A stretch of DNA of 64,000 bases from Candidatus Aenigmatarchaeota archaeon (lineage in GTDB: Archaea; Aenigmatarchaeota; Aenigmatarchaeia; GW2011-AR5). A model generated the notes under the pieces. It saw only the letters and a list, made by a program, of their open reading frames with translations. It was not told the DNA's origin and ran no database searches. A program made the translations under genes and the position numbers. Position 1 is the first letter of the stretch; each line of letters opens with the position of its first letter. Of this stretch, positions 1 through 7,211 are shown piece by piece. Location: contig JACPJW010000001.1 of assembly GCA_016187335.1 (NCBI GenBank), positions 68,547 to 132,546 of the forward strand, in the 5' to 3' direction.

Positions 1-18
1 GGCTATCCGAAAAGTATC

Positions 19-540
19 ATGGAACTTATTGATTTGATAGAGGTTGCTTACGGCGTGATTTACAATTCATGGGACGTGAGGACTACCGGACCTTACCCAG
101 GCAGGCGCATTCCTTTGGGAAAAAGGGAAAGAATAGGAGGGGACAATGACCTGTTCGGTATATGGAAAGCATTGAACGGCGTGGATGAGCCTGTATACAT
201 GGCCGGAATCGATTTAAGATCTGCAGCAGGTTTTCACAGGAAAGGCGTTCAGGCGGTTGTTTCCGGATTCAACACAATAAAGCATGCAGATTTTCTAAGT
301 GAACTGCAGGAAATCGGTGGATATGCCCGCGATCTGCGCTGGCAATATGGCTATAGAAGCCTGGAACCTGATGATGAATTGTCACCGAAAGAAGTCAGAA
401 AAATGTTAAAAACGATTTCAGATATAGGCGAAACTCAGCTCAAGGGAGAAAAACCAGGCGAAGAATTCAGAGAGCTTATGGCAAGCGGATTAAGAATAAC
501 GCATGATTTGGTCACAGATGCCTGGTTCGTGAGAAGCTGA
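19..540 (+). CDS. Hypothetical protein, possibly 5'-truncated by window edge
   Basis: I do not recognise this 173-residue protein. It is soluble, with no signal peptide or membrane segment, and mixes charged and hydrophobic residues. The reading frame is open to base 1 (six further codons upstream of the ATG), so the true start may lie outside the window. It ends 42 bp before the rhomboid gene, which has its own TATA box, so the two are probably separate units. Confidence 0.6.
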   Translation: MELIDLIEVAYGVIYNSWDVRTTGPYPGRRIPLGKRERIGGDNDLFGIWKALNGVDEPVYMAGIDLRSAAGFHRKGVQAVVSGFNTIKHADFLSELQEIGGYARDLRWQYGYRSLEPDDELSPKEVRKMLKTISDIGETQLKGEKPGEEFRELMASGLRITHDLVTDAWFVRS

Positions 541-553
541 TTTTTTAAATCAA

Positions 554-562
554 TTTATAAAT
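554..562 (+). promoter_or_regulatory. TATA box of rhomboid gene
   Basis: TTTATAAAT is centred about 25 bp upstream of the ATG at 583. This spacing predicts transcription starting at or next to the start codon (leaderless mRNA). Confidence 0.6.
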
Positions 563-582
563 TCCTTCTCAAATAAACAACC

Positions 583-1227
583 ATGCGCGTTACTCTTCTT
601 TTGATACTCGCTGCTGTTGCCGTTTTCTTCTATACGTTTCTTTCCGGCAGTCCCGGATTCGTTCTTGACACCTACGGCTTCTCCGGAAAAAATTTTGTTG
701 CAAATCCTTACGTGATGCTGACGTCAATATTCCTTCATGCTTCGCTGCAGCATCTTCTCGCCAACGTTCTTGTATGGCTCTTCGCCGGCGGCGCAGTGGA
801 GAGCGAAGTGGGCGCGCTGAGAATGCTGGCAATTTTCCTTTTGGGCGCTTTTATGGGAAATATCTTCTCGCTGGTTTTCTACGGCCCTGACATTGTCGGC
901 GTCGGCGCGTCCGCTGGGATTTTTGCTTTATTAGGCGCGGGAATGCTGCTGCGCCCGCTTGACCTGTCTTTTTATCCTTTAGTCATCCCTATACCGCTCG
1001 CCATGCTCGGGCTCGGCTACGCTTTGTACAACGTGTACGGCTTTGTAGCAAATTTAGAGCCGAATGTTTCATACGTCGGCCACTTCGGTGGCCTGTTCGT
1101 AGGATTGTTCTACGGATTCAGTAAGAAAGGCGTCGCGGAAGGGATGAAGATTATTTTCATTACGCTCGCGGTCATGCTGCTGATACCGCTGCTGTGGCTC
1201 GTGGCAAAGGCATATTTCGGGCTTTGA
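583..1227 (+). CDS. Rhomboid family intramembrane serine protease
   Basis: This 214-residue membrane protein has the rhomboid signature. An HASLQHLLAN segment (residues 52-61) matches the conserved HxxxxHxxxN helix. GVGASAG places the nucleophile at Ser110. SYVGHFGG places the catalytic His at 167. About six hydrophobic segments are visible. Rhomboids cleave membrane-anchored proteins within the bilayer; the substrate is unknown, though the neighbouring membrane-anchored pilins are obvious candidates (inference). The start is supported by a TATA box 25 bp upstream. The stop TGA lies in a TTTGATCAA word that resembles the edge of the dispersed repeat. Confidence 0.9.
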   Translation: MRVTLLLILAAVAVFFYTFLSGSPGFVLDTYGFSGKNFVANPYVMLTSIFLHASLQHLLANVLVWLFAGGAVESEVGALRMLAIFLLGAFMGNIFSLVFYGPDIVGVGASAGIFALLGAGMLLRPLDLSFYPLVIPIPLAMLGLGYALYNVYGFVANLEPNVSYVGHFGGLFVGLFYGFSKKGVAEGMKIIFITLAVMLLIPLLWLVAKAYFGL

Positions 1228-1267
1228 TCAATTTTCTGTGCACGCTTTCTTTTCCGTCCACGCTTTT

Positions 1268-1295
1268 TTGATCAAACTTTTTCTAAAAGTTTGAT
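1268..1295 (+). repeat. Dispersed hairpin repeat copy
   Basis: A T-run and GATCAAACTTTT are followed by TCT and AAAAGTTTGAT, giving a near-perfect stem with a 3-4 nt loop. It is one of about 20 copies in the window and lies between the rhomboid and the first lectin pilin. Just upstream (1239-1267) are pyrimidine-rich words also found near other copies. Confidence 0.75.
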
Positions 1296-1334
1296 AGGGT
1301 GCAAGGTATTTCCGTTTCTGAACCCGCCAAGAAA

Positions 1335-1343
1335 CTTATAAAG
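1335..1343 (+). promoter_or_regulatory. TATA box of lectin-pilin operon
   Basis: CTTATAAAG is centred 27 bp before the ATG at 1366, predicting a leaderless transcript for the two-gene pilin operon. Confidence 0.6.
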
Positions 1344-1365
1344 CAGACTTCACCAATAATCAATC

Positions 1366-2367
1366 ATGCGCGGCATAACCCCGGTCGTAGCAATAATACT
1401 TCTTTTACTCATAACAATCTCCATGGTCGGATTCGCTTTCATGTTCTTCACGCGCACGGCTCAGACATCCGCAGAAAGCGGCGAGGAGCAGCTGGAACAG
1501 CAGCTGCAGCAGGCTTCCGGGCAGTTCTCCATAGAAGGCACATCGCCTTCCGCGCAGGTTTACGTCAGGAACCGCGGTTCGGCTCCGCTGGCAAATTTCA
1601 GCGTTTACGTTGATGATGCGCTGGTGCAGTTTTCTGCTGTTGGCGTGCCGCCGGGATCCATCGGCTCGATAAACATTACGACCCAGCTGAGCGCGGGAAC
1701 GCATAGGGTGAAAGTATGCACCGCATCGTTGTGCGACAGCTACGCGCTTGTTAGGGATACATTAGGCGACGGGCTTGTCCTTTACCTGCCCATGAACGAA
1801 GGCAGCGGCTCATCCACCGCGGACGCGAGCGGCACAGGCAACAACGGCGCGATTTCCGGCGCGACATGGACATCAGGAAAGAGCGGCAGCGCCCTGCAGT
1901 TCGACGGGACGGATGACATGGTCCAGACCGGGACGAACCGCATGACGAAGGAAGCATTTACGCTTTCGTTCTGGATAATGCCCTTTTCCGTGCAGGACGG
2001 TGGCATCTATTTTATGTCCCCCATCCAAGGCGACTACGCTACACGCATGCGCGTGACGCCGTCCGGTCAGGTATGCTCCGGGGTAATGTGGATTACTGAC
2101 TGGTGCTACCAGGCGAACTACTCGATAAACACATGGCATCATTTCGCCGTCACAAGGCAATCCAACGAGACATGGACAGTCTACTTCAACGGCGTTCCTG
2201 TCAGAAGCGCTTTCCTGGAAACTCTGCCGCTATTGACAGGTTCGTTTATCGGAAGGTATGGGGACGGCTCGACATGGCATTATTTCAACGGCAAGATAGA
2301 CGAGGCGCGCGTTTACAACCGCTCGCTTTCATCGGCAGAAATAAGCCAGCTGTACGCAAAGGGATAA
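1366..2367 (+). CDS. Pilin-like protein with C-terminal LamG lectin domain
   Basis: This 333-residue protein starts MRGITPVVAIILLLL, a class III (archaeal type IV pilin) signal with predicted cleavage after MRG by the prepilin peptidase, followed by one hydrophobic helix. A short Gln/Glu-rich stalk (residues 35-55) and a beta-rich pilin domain follow. From about residue 138 there is a concanavalin A/LamG-like domain (YLPMNEGSG, FTLSFWIMP, WHHFAVTR, GKIDEARVYNRSLS). LamG domains commonly bind glycans. The first 50 residues are almost identical to those of the next gene, so the two share a filament-forming part with different tips. The next gene starts 3 bp after the stop, indicating an operon. 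Confidence 0.85.
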   Translation: MRGITPVVAIILLLLITISMVGFAFMFFTRTAQTSAESGEEQLEQQLQQASGQFSIEGTSPSAQVYVRNRGSAPLANFSVYVDDALVQFSAVGVPPGSIGSINITTQLSAGTHRVKVCTASLCDSYALVRDTLGDGLVLYLPMNEGSGSSTADASGTGNNGAISGATWTSGKSGSALQFDGTDDMVQTGTNRMTKEAFTLSFWIMPFSVQDGGIYFMSPIQGDYATRMRVTPSGQVCSGVMWITDWCYQANYSINTWHHFAVTRQSNETWTVYFNGVPVRSAFLETLPLLTGSFIGRYGDGSTWHYFNGKIDEARVYNRSLSSAEISQLYAKG

Positions 2368-2370
2368 ATA

Positions 2371-3129
2371 ATGAAAAAGGGAATTACGCCCATTATAGCT
2401 ATAATCTTGTTATTGCTCATCACGATTTCCATGGTCGGATTCGCTTTCATGTTCTTCACTCGCACGGCGCAGACGTCCGCGGAAAGCGGCGAGGAGCAGT
2501 TGCAGCAGCAGATTTCGCAAGCGGCTGTTAGTTTCAAGATTGAATCCGCGGCTTCCAACAAAATTTACGTGCGTAATCTTGGCGGTGAAAGCATCAACGC
2601 ATCGGTATTCGGCGTATACGCTGGCGACATGCCGGTGACATTTTCAGGTCCCGCAACGATATCCCCCAACGCAGTGGGCGAACTGGCGCTTTTCAGGCAT
2701 CTTTCCGGTACTCATGTTTTAAGGATTGAAAGCGGCGTCAAAAGCGATTTCATTACCGCAAATTTCGGCCCGTGCCCTTCAGGCTGGATTGAATATGACA
2801 GTCATTGCTATAAAACAGCGGGATCCGGCGTATGGAACAGCGTGGAATCGGAATGCCTCTCCAATAACGCGCACCTTGCGACGATAAGCAATGCGTCTGA
2901 AAATTCGTTCGTGAAAAGTCTGTGGCCGCTGAACGATGATGTATGGATAGGATATAATGACATGTCCCAGGAAGGAACATTCAGATGGGCCAGCGGGTCA
3001 TCGTCTTACCTGAACTGGGCAGCCGGGGAGCCCGATAATACAGCGGACAAGGACTGCGTTGAAATCACAGCCAGCGGCGCGTGGCAGGTCCGGGGATGCT
3101 TCAATTATTTCGTCGGCGTGTGCGAGTAA
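2371..3129 (+). CDS. Pilin-like protein with C-type lectin domain
   Basis: This 252-residue protein begins with the class III signal MKKGITPIIAIILLLL and shares its stalk with the upstream pilin. From residue 135 it carries a C-type lectin fold. Six cysteines (135, 146, 162, 229, 243, 251) are spaced as in long-form C-type lectins; WIGYND and WAAGEPDN mark the calcium/sugar site, with EPD where mannose-type lectins have EPN. It probably forms or caps a pilus that binds sugars. C-type lectin fused to an archaeal prepilin is unusual. It is the second gene of a two-gene operon and is convergent with the Nudix-like gene, ending 2 bp from it. Confidence 0.88.
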   Translation: MKKGITPIIAIILLLLITISMVGFAFMFFTRTAQTSAESGEEQLQQQISQAAVSFKIESAASNKIYVRNLGGESINASVFGVYAGDMPVTFSGPATISPNAVGELALFRHLSGTHVLRIESGVKSDFITANFGPCPSGWIEYDSHCYKTAGSGVWNSVESECLSNNAHLATISNASENSFVKSLWPLNDDVWIGYNDMSQEGTFRWASGSSSYLNWAAGEPDNTADKDCVEITASGAWQVRGCFNYFVGVCE

Positions 3130-3131
3130 TC

Positions 3132-3626
3132 TTACTCATATTTCCTCAGAAATTCCTCCAGTTCCTTCCTGGTCCACCACGCAAAGCTGCCGGGGATTTT
3201 GTTTTTGCTGAAAAATACAATTTCTGTAATCTTGCCGCTTTTTTCCGGTATCCTGTCAACTTCAGCAATCACGTGCGGGATTATGGCCCATTGACCGTCT
3301 TTTTCCTGGAGGACCGAGTCAATGGCAACAACACGCCATTTTCTTACATTAACACCTGCCTGTGCTTTCACAATTCTCTTTATGCATTTCTCCACGGATT
3401 CGCCGTAGCGTATAAGGTTGTGGCAGAAGTACAGGAGGCCCTCTGGATGATCAGCTGCGTGAGGAGGCAGTTCATGTTCCGGAATTCCCTTAGGCCTGCG
3501 CAGGGCTATGTACTTGTTTTTTCTTTTCAGCAGGATCTCGAATGTTACGTGCGTCCCGCCTTTCACCTGCCTAGGCAAAGGCAGCCCAAAATTCGCTTCA
3601 TTGTTTTTCCAACGGTACTCGAACAT
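3132..3626 (-). CDS. Nudix-like hydrolase domain protein
   Basis: This predicted 164-residue protein starts at an ATG 10 bp after the HerA stop; a longer frame overlapping HerA is less likely. It has a Nudix-like fold pattern (FEILLKRKNKYIALRRPKG, then GESVEKCIKRIVKAQAGV). The Nudix box is degenerate: the REUxEE catalytic core is not intact, so hydrolase activity is uncertain. It may bind rather than cleave a nucleotide. It is probably co-transcribed with HerA. Confidence 0.55.
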   Translation of the reverse strand: MFEYRWKNNEANFGLPLPRQVKGGTHVTFEILLKRKNKYIALRRPKGIPEHELPPHAADHPEGLLYFCHNLIRYGESVEKCIKRIVKAQAGVNVRKWRVVAIDSVLQEKDGQWAIIPHVIAEVDRIPEKSGKITEIVFFSKNKIPGSFAWWTRKELEEFLRKYE

Positions 3627-3636
3627 TCTTATCAGC

Positions 3637-4878
3637 TCACACAGCAACAGGGCTCGCTCCCGCGTGCCATGATTGCCTCGTTCGCATGCGCACCTTGTAA
3701 ATTCTTTCCGAATTGTCGTCGAGAATGATAGCAACGCCCTTGAGCTTAGGAAGCTCCGAGATGTACTTGCCGATGTCGTAGAGCATGTATGTCTGCATTA
3801 TCGAGCGCAGCGCGTCTATATCTGATTTAGCTGTTAACTGGTGGGAAACAATCAGGTCGCACTGCGCCAGCGCGTCGGGATGCAGCTTTTCCGGCCGCTG
3901 CGTCGCCAAAACCAGAGTGACGCCGGGCTGCCTGCCTTCCTTGACAATTCTGTTGAGCACTTCAGTAGCCGCGGTGCTGCCTTCGCTGGGCAAAAAGTTG
4001 TGGGCCTCGTCAATGAGAATCCACGGCATCGGTATCCTTTTCAGCGATGACAATTCTATTTCCGCCAGCTCCTCCTGCCTTCTTGCCAGAATCCTTTCTT
4101 CCAGAACCTTTTCGCACACCAGCGATACAAGAAGCGCCCTTACGTTCTGCGGCGTCAGACTAACGTCTATAACAGTCAGCTTGCCAGGCTCCAGCACTTC
4201 AGGCATTTTTGAATCGCCGAAGATGCCCCAGAGCTTTGCTGCCTCGAAATAATTTTCCAGCGACAGTTTTTCTGTGCCAAACCCTTCCTGCGATTTCACG
4301 GTGGATATTATATCATCGATGCCGAACTTTCCTTTCAGTTTCTTGAAAGCGCGCTGCAGCAGGATGCCCAGGGTTTCGTTTGCAGCAAGACCAAAAACGT
4401 TGAGCCAGTCCTCTGCGCTGAATTCAGAAGGGTGCAGCGAAAACGTAGAATCGTATTCAACGCCTGCTGATGAGAATATGCTCTCCTGCCCTTCTGGAAC
4501 GTAAACGTTCACGGGAAATCCCTGGGGCTTCATTCCCCAGTCCTTCAGCAGCACCAATTCTTTTTCGTTCGGCGACTTCATGGTCCAGAAAATTCCCTGC
4601 GTGTCGATGATTAGGCAGCAGAGATTATTGCGCACTTTCTCGGGCAGCTTGTGGATTTCTTCGACGAAAACTCCGAGCGAAAAACTTTTGCCCGCGCCAC
4701 GTTTGCCCGTCAGGCATATGATGTGGGGACGCAGGACATCAAGCAGCACGGGCGTCGTAAGGTGCGATTCCTCGCCCGTGCCCACAAGGTGCTTGCCGAT
4801 GTATATCGTTCCTTCGCTGCCGTATTTCCGCAGGTCTTCCTCGTCGCGTCCCACAACAATCTCGGGCATAAAAACCAT
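3637..4878 (-). CDS. herA: HerA-like DNA translocase ATPase
   Basis: This 413-residue P-loop ATPase is of the HerA/FtsK superfamily. Walker A is GKRGAGKS (58-65), Walker B is ILIDEAHNFLP near residue 290, and a downstream sensor region reads TLVLATQRPEKLHP. It lacks the N-terminal HAS barrel typical of the longer HerA that pairs with NurA. No NurA nuclease is visible nearby; HerA proteins translocate DNA in end resection. An alternative ATG three codons downstream is possible. The upstream region is shared with the divergent OB-fold gene. Confidence 0.75.
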   Translation of the reverse strand: MVFMPEIVVGRDEEDLRKYGSEGTIYIGKHLVGTGEESHLTTPVLLDVLRPHIICLTGKRGAGKSFSLGVFVEEIHKLPEKVRNNLCCLIIDTQGIFWTMKSPNEKELVLLKDWGMKPQGFPVNVYVPEGQESIFSSAGVEYDSTFSLHPSEFSAEDWLNVFGLAANETLGILLQRAFKKLKGKFGIDDIISTVKSQEGFGTEKLSLENYFEAAKLWGIFGDSKMPEVLEPGKLTVIDVSLTPQNVRALLVSLVCEKVLEERILARRQEELAEIELSSLKRIPMPWILIDEAHNFLPSEGSTAATEVLNRIVKEGRQPGVTLVLATQRPEKLHPDALAQCDLIVSHQLTAKSDIDALRSIMQTYMLYDIGKYISELPKLKGVAIILDDNSERIYKVRMRTRQSWHAGASPVAV

Positions 4879-4998
4879 CCATTAAGGTGAAAGCAGTTGC
4901 TCTTTCTACTTGCTTATTTATACTTTACGTTAAATAAAAATCAATACAAAAGTCGGGGCGGTTGCCTAAGCCGTTCCGTTTTTGCTTTGGTGATTTTC

Positions 4999-5283
4999 AT
5001 GCAGATAGCAGAACTGAAAAACGGCTCAAGCAAGGTCAGCATAACGGCAAAAGTTGTCGAGAAAGGCAAGACGCGCGAAGTGAATACCCGCTTCGGGCAG
5101 AACCAGGTCGCGGAAGCGACAATAGAGGACGCCTCAGGAAGCATTGTCCTGGTTCTCTGGGGCGACGAAATCATGAAAATAAACGATGGCGACAGCATAA
5201 AGATTGAGAACGGCTATGTCAAGGAATGGAACGGAACACTGCAGCTGAGCGTCGGCAAGTTCGGCAAGCTGACGGTTTTGTAA
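4999..5283 (+). CDS. Single-domain OB-fold nucleic-acid-binding protein
   Basis: This 94-residue protein resembles the OB folds of archaeal RPA/SOSS-B-type single-strand DNA-binding proteins (KVSITAKVVEKGKTREV, ATIEDASGSIVLVLWGD, IKIENGYVKEWNGTLQLSVGKFGKL). The start at 4999 is chosen because the domain begins there and a GGTGA ribosome binding site lies about 6 nt upstream. A longer frame exists, but its extension is low-complexity. The gene is divergent from HerA, which fits a DNA repair context. Confidence 0.75.
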   Translation: MQIAELKNGSSKVSITAKVVEKGKTREVNTRFGQNQVAEATIEDASGSIVLVLWGDEIMKINDGDSIKIENGYVKEWNGTLQLSVGKFGKLTVL

Positions 5284-5350
5284 TGACGGAAAGGCAGTCT
5301 TAAATTCTAGTTTCGTTAAAAAGATAAATATCCAGGCAATAATACCATTT

Positions 5351-5473
5351 ATGGGAATCAACATTTGGACATGCAGATTTTGCGGAGAAAAAAATACAGA
5401 CCTGAAAAATAAATCATTGAGCAATGAAATCGTTTGTCCTAAATGCGGCAAAAGAAATGAGGTTCCGTTCTGA
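5351..5473 (+). CDS. Small zinc-ribbon protein (40 aa)
   Basis: The short frame MGINIWTCRFCGEKN...CPKCGKRNEVPF contains two CxxC knuckles (CRFC and CPKC) separated by about 20 residues, the pattern of a single zinc ribbon. It may be a small nucleic-acid or protein-binding factor. It ends about 40 bp before the start of the M50 protease, whose longer frame would overlap it. No partner is known. Confidence 0.6.
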   Translation: MGINIWTCRFCGEKNTDLKNKSLSNEIVCPKCGKRNEVPF

Positions 5474-5483
5474 TTCTGATAAT

Positions 5484-5492
5484 CTTATAAAA
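5484..5492 (+). promoter_or_regulatory. TATA box of M50 protease gene
   Basis: CTTATAAAA is centred about 26 bp before the ATG at 5514. This supports that start over the longer overlapping frame and predicts a leaderless mRNA. Confidence 0.55.
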
Positions 5493-5513
5493 CCTGCCCG
5501 GTCAATTAAGAAT

Positions 5514-6110
5514 ATGCAGCTAAGGGAAATCCGCGACATTGTTGTGGCGTCAGCCGTTCTGGCGTTTGTGTTTTCATTTTCATATTCGGGCCCGGACCTG
5601 GGCAGGCTCCTTGCTTTCCTGCCCGTGGCCGTGTTCGCCGTTGTAGTCGGCTTTGTTTTGCATGAGCTTGCTCACCGCTACGTCGCGCGGCGCTACGGCG
5701 CTCACGCGGAGTTCCGCGCCTGGCGCGAGGGGTTGCTCCTCGCGATAGCGCTCGCGCTGGCGACGAACGGCGGATTCGTTTTCGCCGCGCCCGGAGCCGT
5801 GATGATTTATCCCCGCGCGAACCTGTGGGGGCAGCCGGCGGACCTGTCGAGAAGAAGGCTGGGCGTCATCGGGATATCGGGGCCCGTCGTGAACATGGTC
5901 CTCGCTGCCGCGTTCTACGCCGCAAGCCTTTTCTATCCTTCCATGATTTTCAGCTTCGGCGCCCGCGTGAACATATGGCTCGCGCTGTTCAACATGATAC
6001 CGCTGCCTCCGCTCGACGGCTCGAAGGTCTTTGCATGGGACAGGAGGATATGGCTCGCTTCCTTCGCGGCGATAATCGCGGCGTTCATCTTCCTGCCGCG
6101 GTTGTTCTGA
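5514..6110 (+). CDS. Site-2 protease-like M50 metalloprotease
   Basis: This protein is about 198 residues with five to six membrane segments. It contains the zinc-binding HELAH motif (VLHELAHRYVARRYGA) and the second conserved motif NMIPLPPLDGSKVF, in which Asp supplies the third ligand. This is the minimal core of site-2 proteases and of archaeal membrane-bound Zn peptidases. The ATG at 5514 has a TATA box at the right distance; an upstream in-frame ATG would overlap the zinc-ribbon gene. The substrate is unknown. Confidence 0.85.
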   Translation: MQLREIRDIVVASAVLAFVFSFSYSGPDLGRLLAFLPVAVFAVVVGFVLHELAHRYVARRYGAHAEFRAWREGLLLAIALALATNGGFVFAAPGAVMIYPRANLWGQPADLSRRRLGVIGISGPVVNMVLAAAFYAASLFYPSMIFSFGARVNIWLALFNMIPLPPLDGSKVFAWDRRIWLASFAAIIAAFIFLPRLF

Positions 6111-6144
6111 ATCGGTACGCCTTTAAGAATCTTTTCAGTGAACA

Positions 6145-6500
6145 TGGTTACGAGGCTAGGCCGGGTAGCTAGCGGTTGCCTGTAGAGACCCTTTTCTTTT
6201 GGAAAGAAAAGCGTCTACGGAAAAGAAACACATTATGATATGATAGGCGGAAGCCGTAGTTTTCGTAGACGTTTTTGAGCATGCTCAAAAAGGTCTTGGG
6301 CAAAACCGTCAGTCCGCTTCAGACGGGGCCGAAGCCCAAAGGCGGTGCAGTCGCTTCAAAAAGCCCGTTGTTCAAGCAACGAAGCCCAGCCCGCTGGGAT
6401 TTCTTCTGTAGCAAACCGGGTCAGGCGGGGAACCGAGCAGCCCTAAGTTATAGTCGGAATGCTCAGCGGTATCTGGGTGGAGCAAGAACTCCGGACAAAC
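6145..6500 (+). ncRNA. ffs: Signal recognition particle (7S) RNA
   Basis: The 5' domain has GGCTAGGCCGGG typical of archaeal SRP RNA. A GGGGCCGAAGCCC element follows near 6325-6337. The universally conserved helix 8 appears at 6419-6444 as GTCAGG, a GGAA loop, then AGCAGCCC, which binds SRP54. A TATA-like CTTTAAGA near 6121 is about 25 bp upstream of the RNA. The ends are approximate. Between the 5' domain and helix 6 lies a ~110-nt insertion, described separately. Confidence 0.85.
6186..6295 (+). other. Extra structured insertion inside SRP RNA
   Basis: Where archaeal SRP RNAs usually go directly from the 5' domain (TGTAACC-like) to the AAACCG helix, this gene has about 110 extra nucleotides. 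They are closed by AGACC (6186-6190) pairing with GGTCT (6291-6295). Inside are three hairpins: CTTTTCTTT/AAAGAAAAG, CGTCTACG/CGTAGACG, and the perfect palindrome TTTTTGAGCATGCTCAAAAA. The words match palindromes elsewhere in the window. It may be a tolerated expansion or an intron; the sequence does not decide. Confidence 0.6.
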
Positions 6501-6538
6501 TTTTTGCAGCTTCTGCATCCACTGCGGGCGCGCCTCTT

Positions 6539-6570
6539 TCAAACTTCTTTAGAAAAGAAGTTTGATCAAG
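6539..6570 (+). repeat. Dispersed hairpin repeat, AAACTTCTTT variant
   Basis: AAACTTCTTT, a TAG loop, and AAAGAAGTTT are followed by GATCAAG. A nearly identical copy lies at 35811-35840. Both sit just downstream of a structured RNA gene and just upstream of the twin hairpin described below. Confidence 0.7.
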
Positions 6571-6600
6571 AAAAAAAAGTTGTATCAAAAACGATAATAT

Positions 6601-6634
6601 GGTCTGGACAGAATTTCGAAGAAATTCTGGGCAG
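6601..6634 (+). ncRNA. Covarying 34-nt hairpin, copy 1
   Basis: This stem-loop has a CTG/CAG base, a 2x2 internal loop (GA opposite GG), an upper stem CAGAATTTC/GAAATTCTG and a GAA loop. A second copy at 35850-35883 keeps the lower part unchanged but has ATCGC/GCGAT in place of ATTTC/GAAAT. These compensatory changes indicate selection on RNA (or cruciform) structure. Function and strand are unknown. It lies between the SRP RNA and a convergent pilin gene. Confidence 0.5.
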
Positions 6635-6672
6635 GTAGACCTTCTCAGAGGTCTACGCAAGAAAAAATAGTC

Positions 6673-7071
6673 TTATTTGCATGCCACCGTGTCTTCTGCG
6701 GAAATGCCGACAACCCTCAGCTGCTTGCCGCTGCACGAGCTTCCAAGGGTGCATGAGCCTATTGAACCGGAAGTAATGTTAATAGGCGACCAAGTGCATG
6801 TCGCAGCAACGTTGTCGACATAAACAGATAAAGATGCGGTATTGAGGGCGGAAGTGCCTGTATTCCTTATCGTCACGGATGTTGCTGCAGCGTTCTCAAT
6901 CCTGAACGTCTGTCCTGTTGTTTCCGTTAACCTCTGGGTTTCCGTCTGTGTCTGCTGTGCCGACGTCGTGAAAACGCGCTGGAAGAAGCCGAAGGCGAAT
7001 CCGACTAAAGCAACTGTTATGAGCAGCAGGAGAATTATCGCCACTACCGGCGTTATTCCTTTTCTTGCCAT
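6673..7071 (-). CDS. Class III signal peptide pilin
   Basis: This 132-residue pilin starts MARKGITPVVAIILLLL, with predicted cleavage after MARKG, and has one N-terminal hydrophobic helix. A Gln/Thr-rich stalk (QQTQTETQRLTETTGQ) and a small beta domain with two Cys near its end follow. The N-terminal helix closely resembles the lectin pilins at 1.4-3.1 kb. It stands at the 3' end of the minus-strand pilin array but is separated from the next gene by 141 bp containing palindromes. Confidence 0.82.
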   Translation of the reverse strand: MARKGITPVVAIILLLLITVALVGFAFGFFQRVFTTSAQQTQTETQRLTETTGQTFRIENAAATSVTIRNTGTSALNTASLSVYVDNVAATCTWSPINITSGSIGSCTLGSSCSGKQLRVVGISAEDTVACK

Positions 7072-7174
7072 ACTTATTCCTTTTACTATCTTTGTTTCCC
7101 GCTATAAAAAGATTTCTGAATTCTCGCGGCAGCGTAGTTTCCTCAAACGCTTTTCTTATTCTTAATATTTTTCT

Positions 7175-7211
7175 TTCCATAGAGGCTTTCTTTTCCAAAA
7201 AGAAAGGCTCT
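7175..7211. repeat. Palindrome of the TTTCTTTTCC family
   Basis: GCTTTCTTTTCC and its near-complement AAAAAGAAAGGC form a hairpin adjacent to the pilin stop codon. Similar palindromes occur at 9691-9720 and inside the SRP RNA insertion. Confidence 0.5.

Noticed and set aside
590-832. Minus-strand ORF inside the rhomboid gene
   Set aside because: It is arginine- and serine-rich, fully overlapped by a gene with clear catalytic motifs, and typical of antisense shadow frames.
1268-1295. Dispersed hairpins as ordinary intrinsic terminators
   Set aside because: The hairpins occur in both orientations, inside a tRNA gene and in coding sequence, and are not followed by a constant T-run in gene direction.
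3637-4878. HerA-NurA resection operon
   Set aside because: The neighbour encodes a Nudix-like protein, not NurA; no nuclease of that family is seen nearby.
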